A stretch of 50,002 nucleotides of DNA from UBA1181 sp963654355 (GTDB taxonomy: Bacteria; Bacteroidota; Bacteroidia; Bacteroidales; Paludibacteraceae). Under the pieces are notes generated by a model. It saw only the letters and a program-made list of their open reading frames with translations, was not told the DNA's origin and searched no databases. A program made the position numbers and the translations under genes. The stretch is taken from contig CAVKBM010000009.1 in the NCBI GenBank assembly GCA_963654355.1, positions 1 through 50,002 of the forward strand, written 5' to 3'. Below are positions 49,087 through 50,002 of this stretch, one piece after another (positions within the stretch are counted from its first letter, which is position 1; every line of letters begins with the position of its first letter).

Positions 49087-49115
49087 AGTATAACACGGTC
49101 AAATCAATTTGTCAA
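49087..49115 (-). promoter_or_regulatory. Sigma-A promoter
   Basis: TTGACA, 17 bp, TATACT with TGT before the -10 box; reads into the operon containing primase. Confidence 0.88.
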
Positions 49116-49141
49116 GCGTTTAAGCGAAATTTTTAAAAAAT

Positions 49142-49177
49142 AGATAAAAAAGGATATCGTTAATAACGATATCCTTT
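49142..49177 (-). terminator. Rho-independent terminator
   Basis: Perfect 13-bp stem (AAAGGATATCGTT / AACGATATCCTTT), 3-nt loop, then TTTTTATC on the minus strand. It closes the structural operon 65 bases after the tail gene stop. Confidence 0.92.
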
Positions 49178-49241
49178 GTAGGTATTCAAGCCTTAAATCA
49201 TTTAACCAATATAACAGTTGAGCGGTTAACAATTAAGTATT

Positions 49242-50002
49242 TTAATTTTCTGAGATATTCCAATCACCATAGCTTATTGTAAGTTTCCTTCCGCTCGGTC
49301 CCGAAAGCACATTGGAATTTTCAGAATAATATCCCGTATAAATATCACGTCTTAACAAACCCGTCCTCTCTTCTCCATACCAAATTAGTGTAAGACGAAC
49401 TCTTTTTTTTTGAGTGATGTAATCTTGAAGAATTTGAGAGGCTACTACGCCAAAACTTCCGTTGTTTGAGTTAACCGACAGCACGGTACATAAATATATT
49501 GTCATATATGATGGTAATCTCTCTGTTAACGTACTAGAATTTGTATCCCCATGGTATATTTTCTCACCTCTTTTATAGATAGGATATGTAAAATAATATT
49601 CGTTATTATTTGTTATACCTGTAGCATATTCTATCTCTTCTTTTTCGTAGTACACATATTCTGCTGTTAATCCCGTCACTTCACCTAAATCATCTTCTAT
49701 GTTGTTTACGCTGTATTTTTCATCGGGAAATTCTTTATTAACTAAAACAAAATAATTATATTTATTAATATATTCACTGGCTAATTCTTTTAACGATTGC
49801 TTGGTTGTACCACCTTCGGTTTCAACCTCAACTTCTTGAGATAATCCTAATTCTGGATTAAAATAAATTACAGCGGTTCCATTATGTTCCGACGGTGTTC
49901 CCTGTGGACCTTTATTACCCGAAGGACCAGTTGGCCCAACATTGTCACCCTTTGGTCCCTGTGGCCCTGTAGGACCAGTGGGGCCTGTTGGACCAGTGGG
50001 GC
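49242..50002 (-). CDS. Collagen-repeat tail or fibre protein, C-terminal part
   Basis: The frame runs off the right edge, so the start is outside the window. The visible N-terminal side is made of Gly-x-y collagen triplets (GPTGPTGPQGPKGDNVGP ...), ending in a capping part, then a 220-residue beta-rich tail with several Tyr/Asn-rich strands. Such proteins form trimeric fibres on phage tails and contact the host. A GTG near 49679 could be taken for a start, but the frame is open well upstream. Confidence 0.85.
   Translation of the reverse strand, partial: PTGPTGPTGPTGPQGPKGDNVGPTGPSGNKGPQGTPSEHNGTAVIYFNPELGLSQEVEVETEGGTTKQSLKELASEYINKYNYFVLVNKEFPDEKYSVNNIEDDLGEVTGLTAEYVYYEKEEIEYATGITNNNEYYFTYPIYKRGEKIYHGDTNSSTLTERLPSYMTIYLCTVLSVNSNNGSFGVVASQILQDYITQKKRVRLTLIWYGEERTGLLRRDIYTGYYSENSNVLSGPSGRKLTISYGDWNISEN

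Noticed and set aside
49242..49679. A separate 145-aa gene starting at GTG 49679
   Set aside because: The same frame stays open to the right edge through collagen repeats, so this is an internal codon.
1..50002. Plus-strand open frames of 60-164 codons throughout
   Set aside because: They mirror minus-strand genes, lack ribosome sites and plus-strand promoters, and have unlikely composition.
49880..50002. Short tandem repeats resembling a CRISPR array
   Set aside because: They are nine-base collagen codon triplets (Gly-Pro-x) within an open frame, with no spacers.

Overview
The window is a densely packed, AT-rich stretch in which every gene I can support lies on the minus strand. It reads like part of a large tailed phage (or phage-plasmid) of a low-GC Gram-positive host (Bacillota). 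Three things support this: GGAGG-type ribosome sites at most starts, 17 promoters of the form TTGACA, 17-18 bp, TGn-TATAAT (the sigma-A extended -10 type), and the gene content. That content includes a C-family DNA polymerase, DnaB helicase, primase, RecD-like helicase, ERF annealing protein, RuvC-like and PD-(D/E)XK nucleases, RNA repair enzymes, homing endonucleases, tRNA, many small zinc-knuckle proteins and a collagen-like tail protein. No integrase, repressor, capsid or terminase gene is in this part.

The promoters cut the window into operons, all read right to left. (1) At the right edge a collagen-repeat tail or fibre gene ends at a strong terminator (49149-49177). (2) P49087 drives small proteins, primase (46663-47688), a GIY-YIG homing endonuclease and a glycosyltransferase, ending at a terminator whose stem contains the next -35 box (43958-43997). 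(3) P43946 drives small proteins, an HNH-AP2 homing endonuclease, DNA polymerase III alpha (37882-41100), a zinc-ribbon/VSR-like endonuclease and a RecB/Cas4-like nuclease. (4) P35319 and P31842 drive zinc proteins, a metallophosphoesterase, a RuvC-like resolvase and a methyltransferase-like protein. (5) P29619 drives a radical SAM enzyme followed directly by three paralogous FETNSSS-type proteins, then three small proteins. (6) P25969 drives a 405-aa protein with an SSB-like acidic tail and the ERF annealing protein; downstream lies an IS605-type TnpB with its omegaRNA. (7) P22630 drives a methyltransferase-like protein, a zinc protein and DnaB. (8) P19745 drives a 44-aa membrane peptide and an RNA cluster with tRNA-Pro(UGG) and an odd class-II tRNA. 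(9) P18818 drives polynucleotide kinase-HD, RNA ligase and the RecD-like helicase. (10) P14003 drives membrane proteins, a DUF1617-like protein and a lipase. (11) P11894 drives a cysteine desulfurase and an HPr-like protein. (12) P8461 and P6330 drive small accessory proteins including a lipoprotein. (13) The leftmost 5 kb holds a 466-aa protein with two tandem DNA-binding-like modules, a large palindrome flanked by 27-bp direct repeats in its leader, and nine copies of CCGCCGCC that I could not find elsewhere.

Together the genes form a nearly self-sufficient replication and recombination set with RNA repair, interrupted by several selfish nuclease genes. The parts I consider most likely to be new are the radical SAM/FETNSSS module, the left-end palindrome with its motif cluster (a possible origin or regulatory centre), the terminator-promoter composites, and the unusual tRNA cluster. 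All functions are read by eye from motifs; no database search was run.
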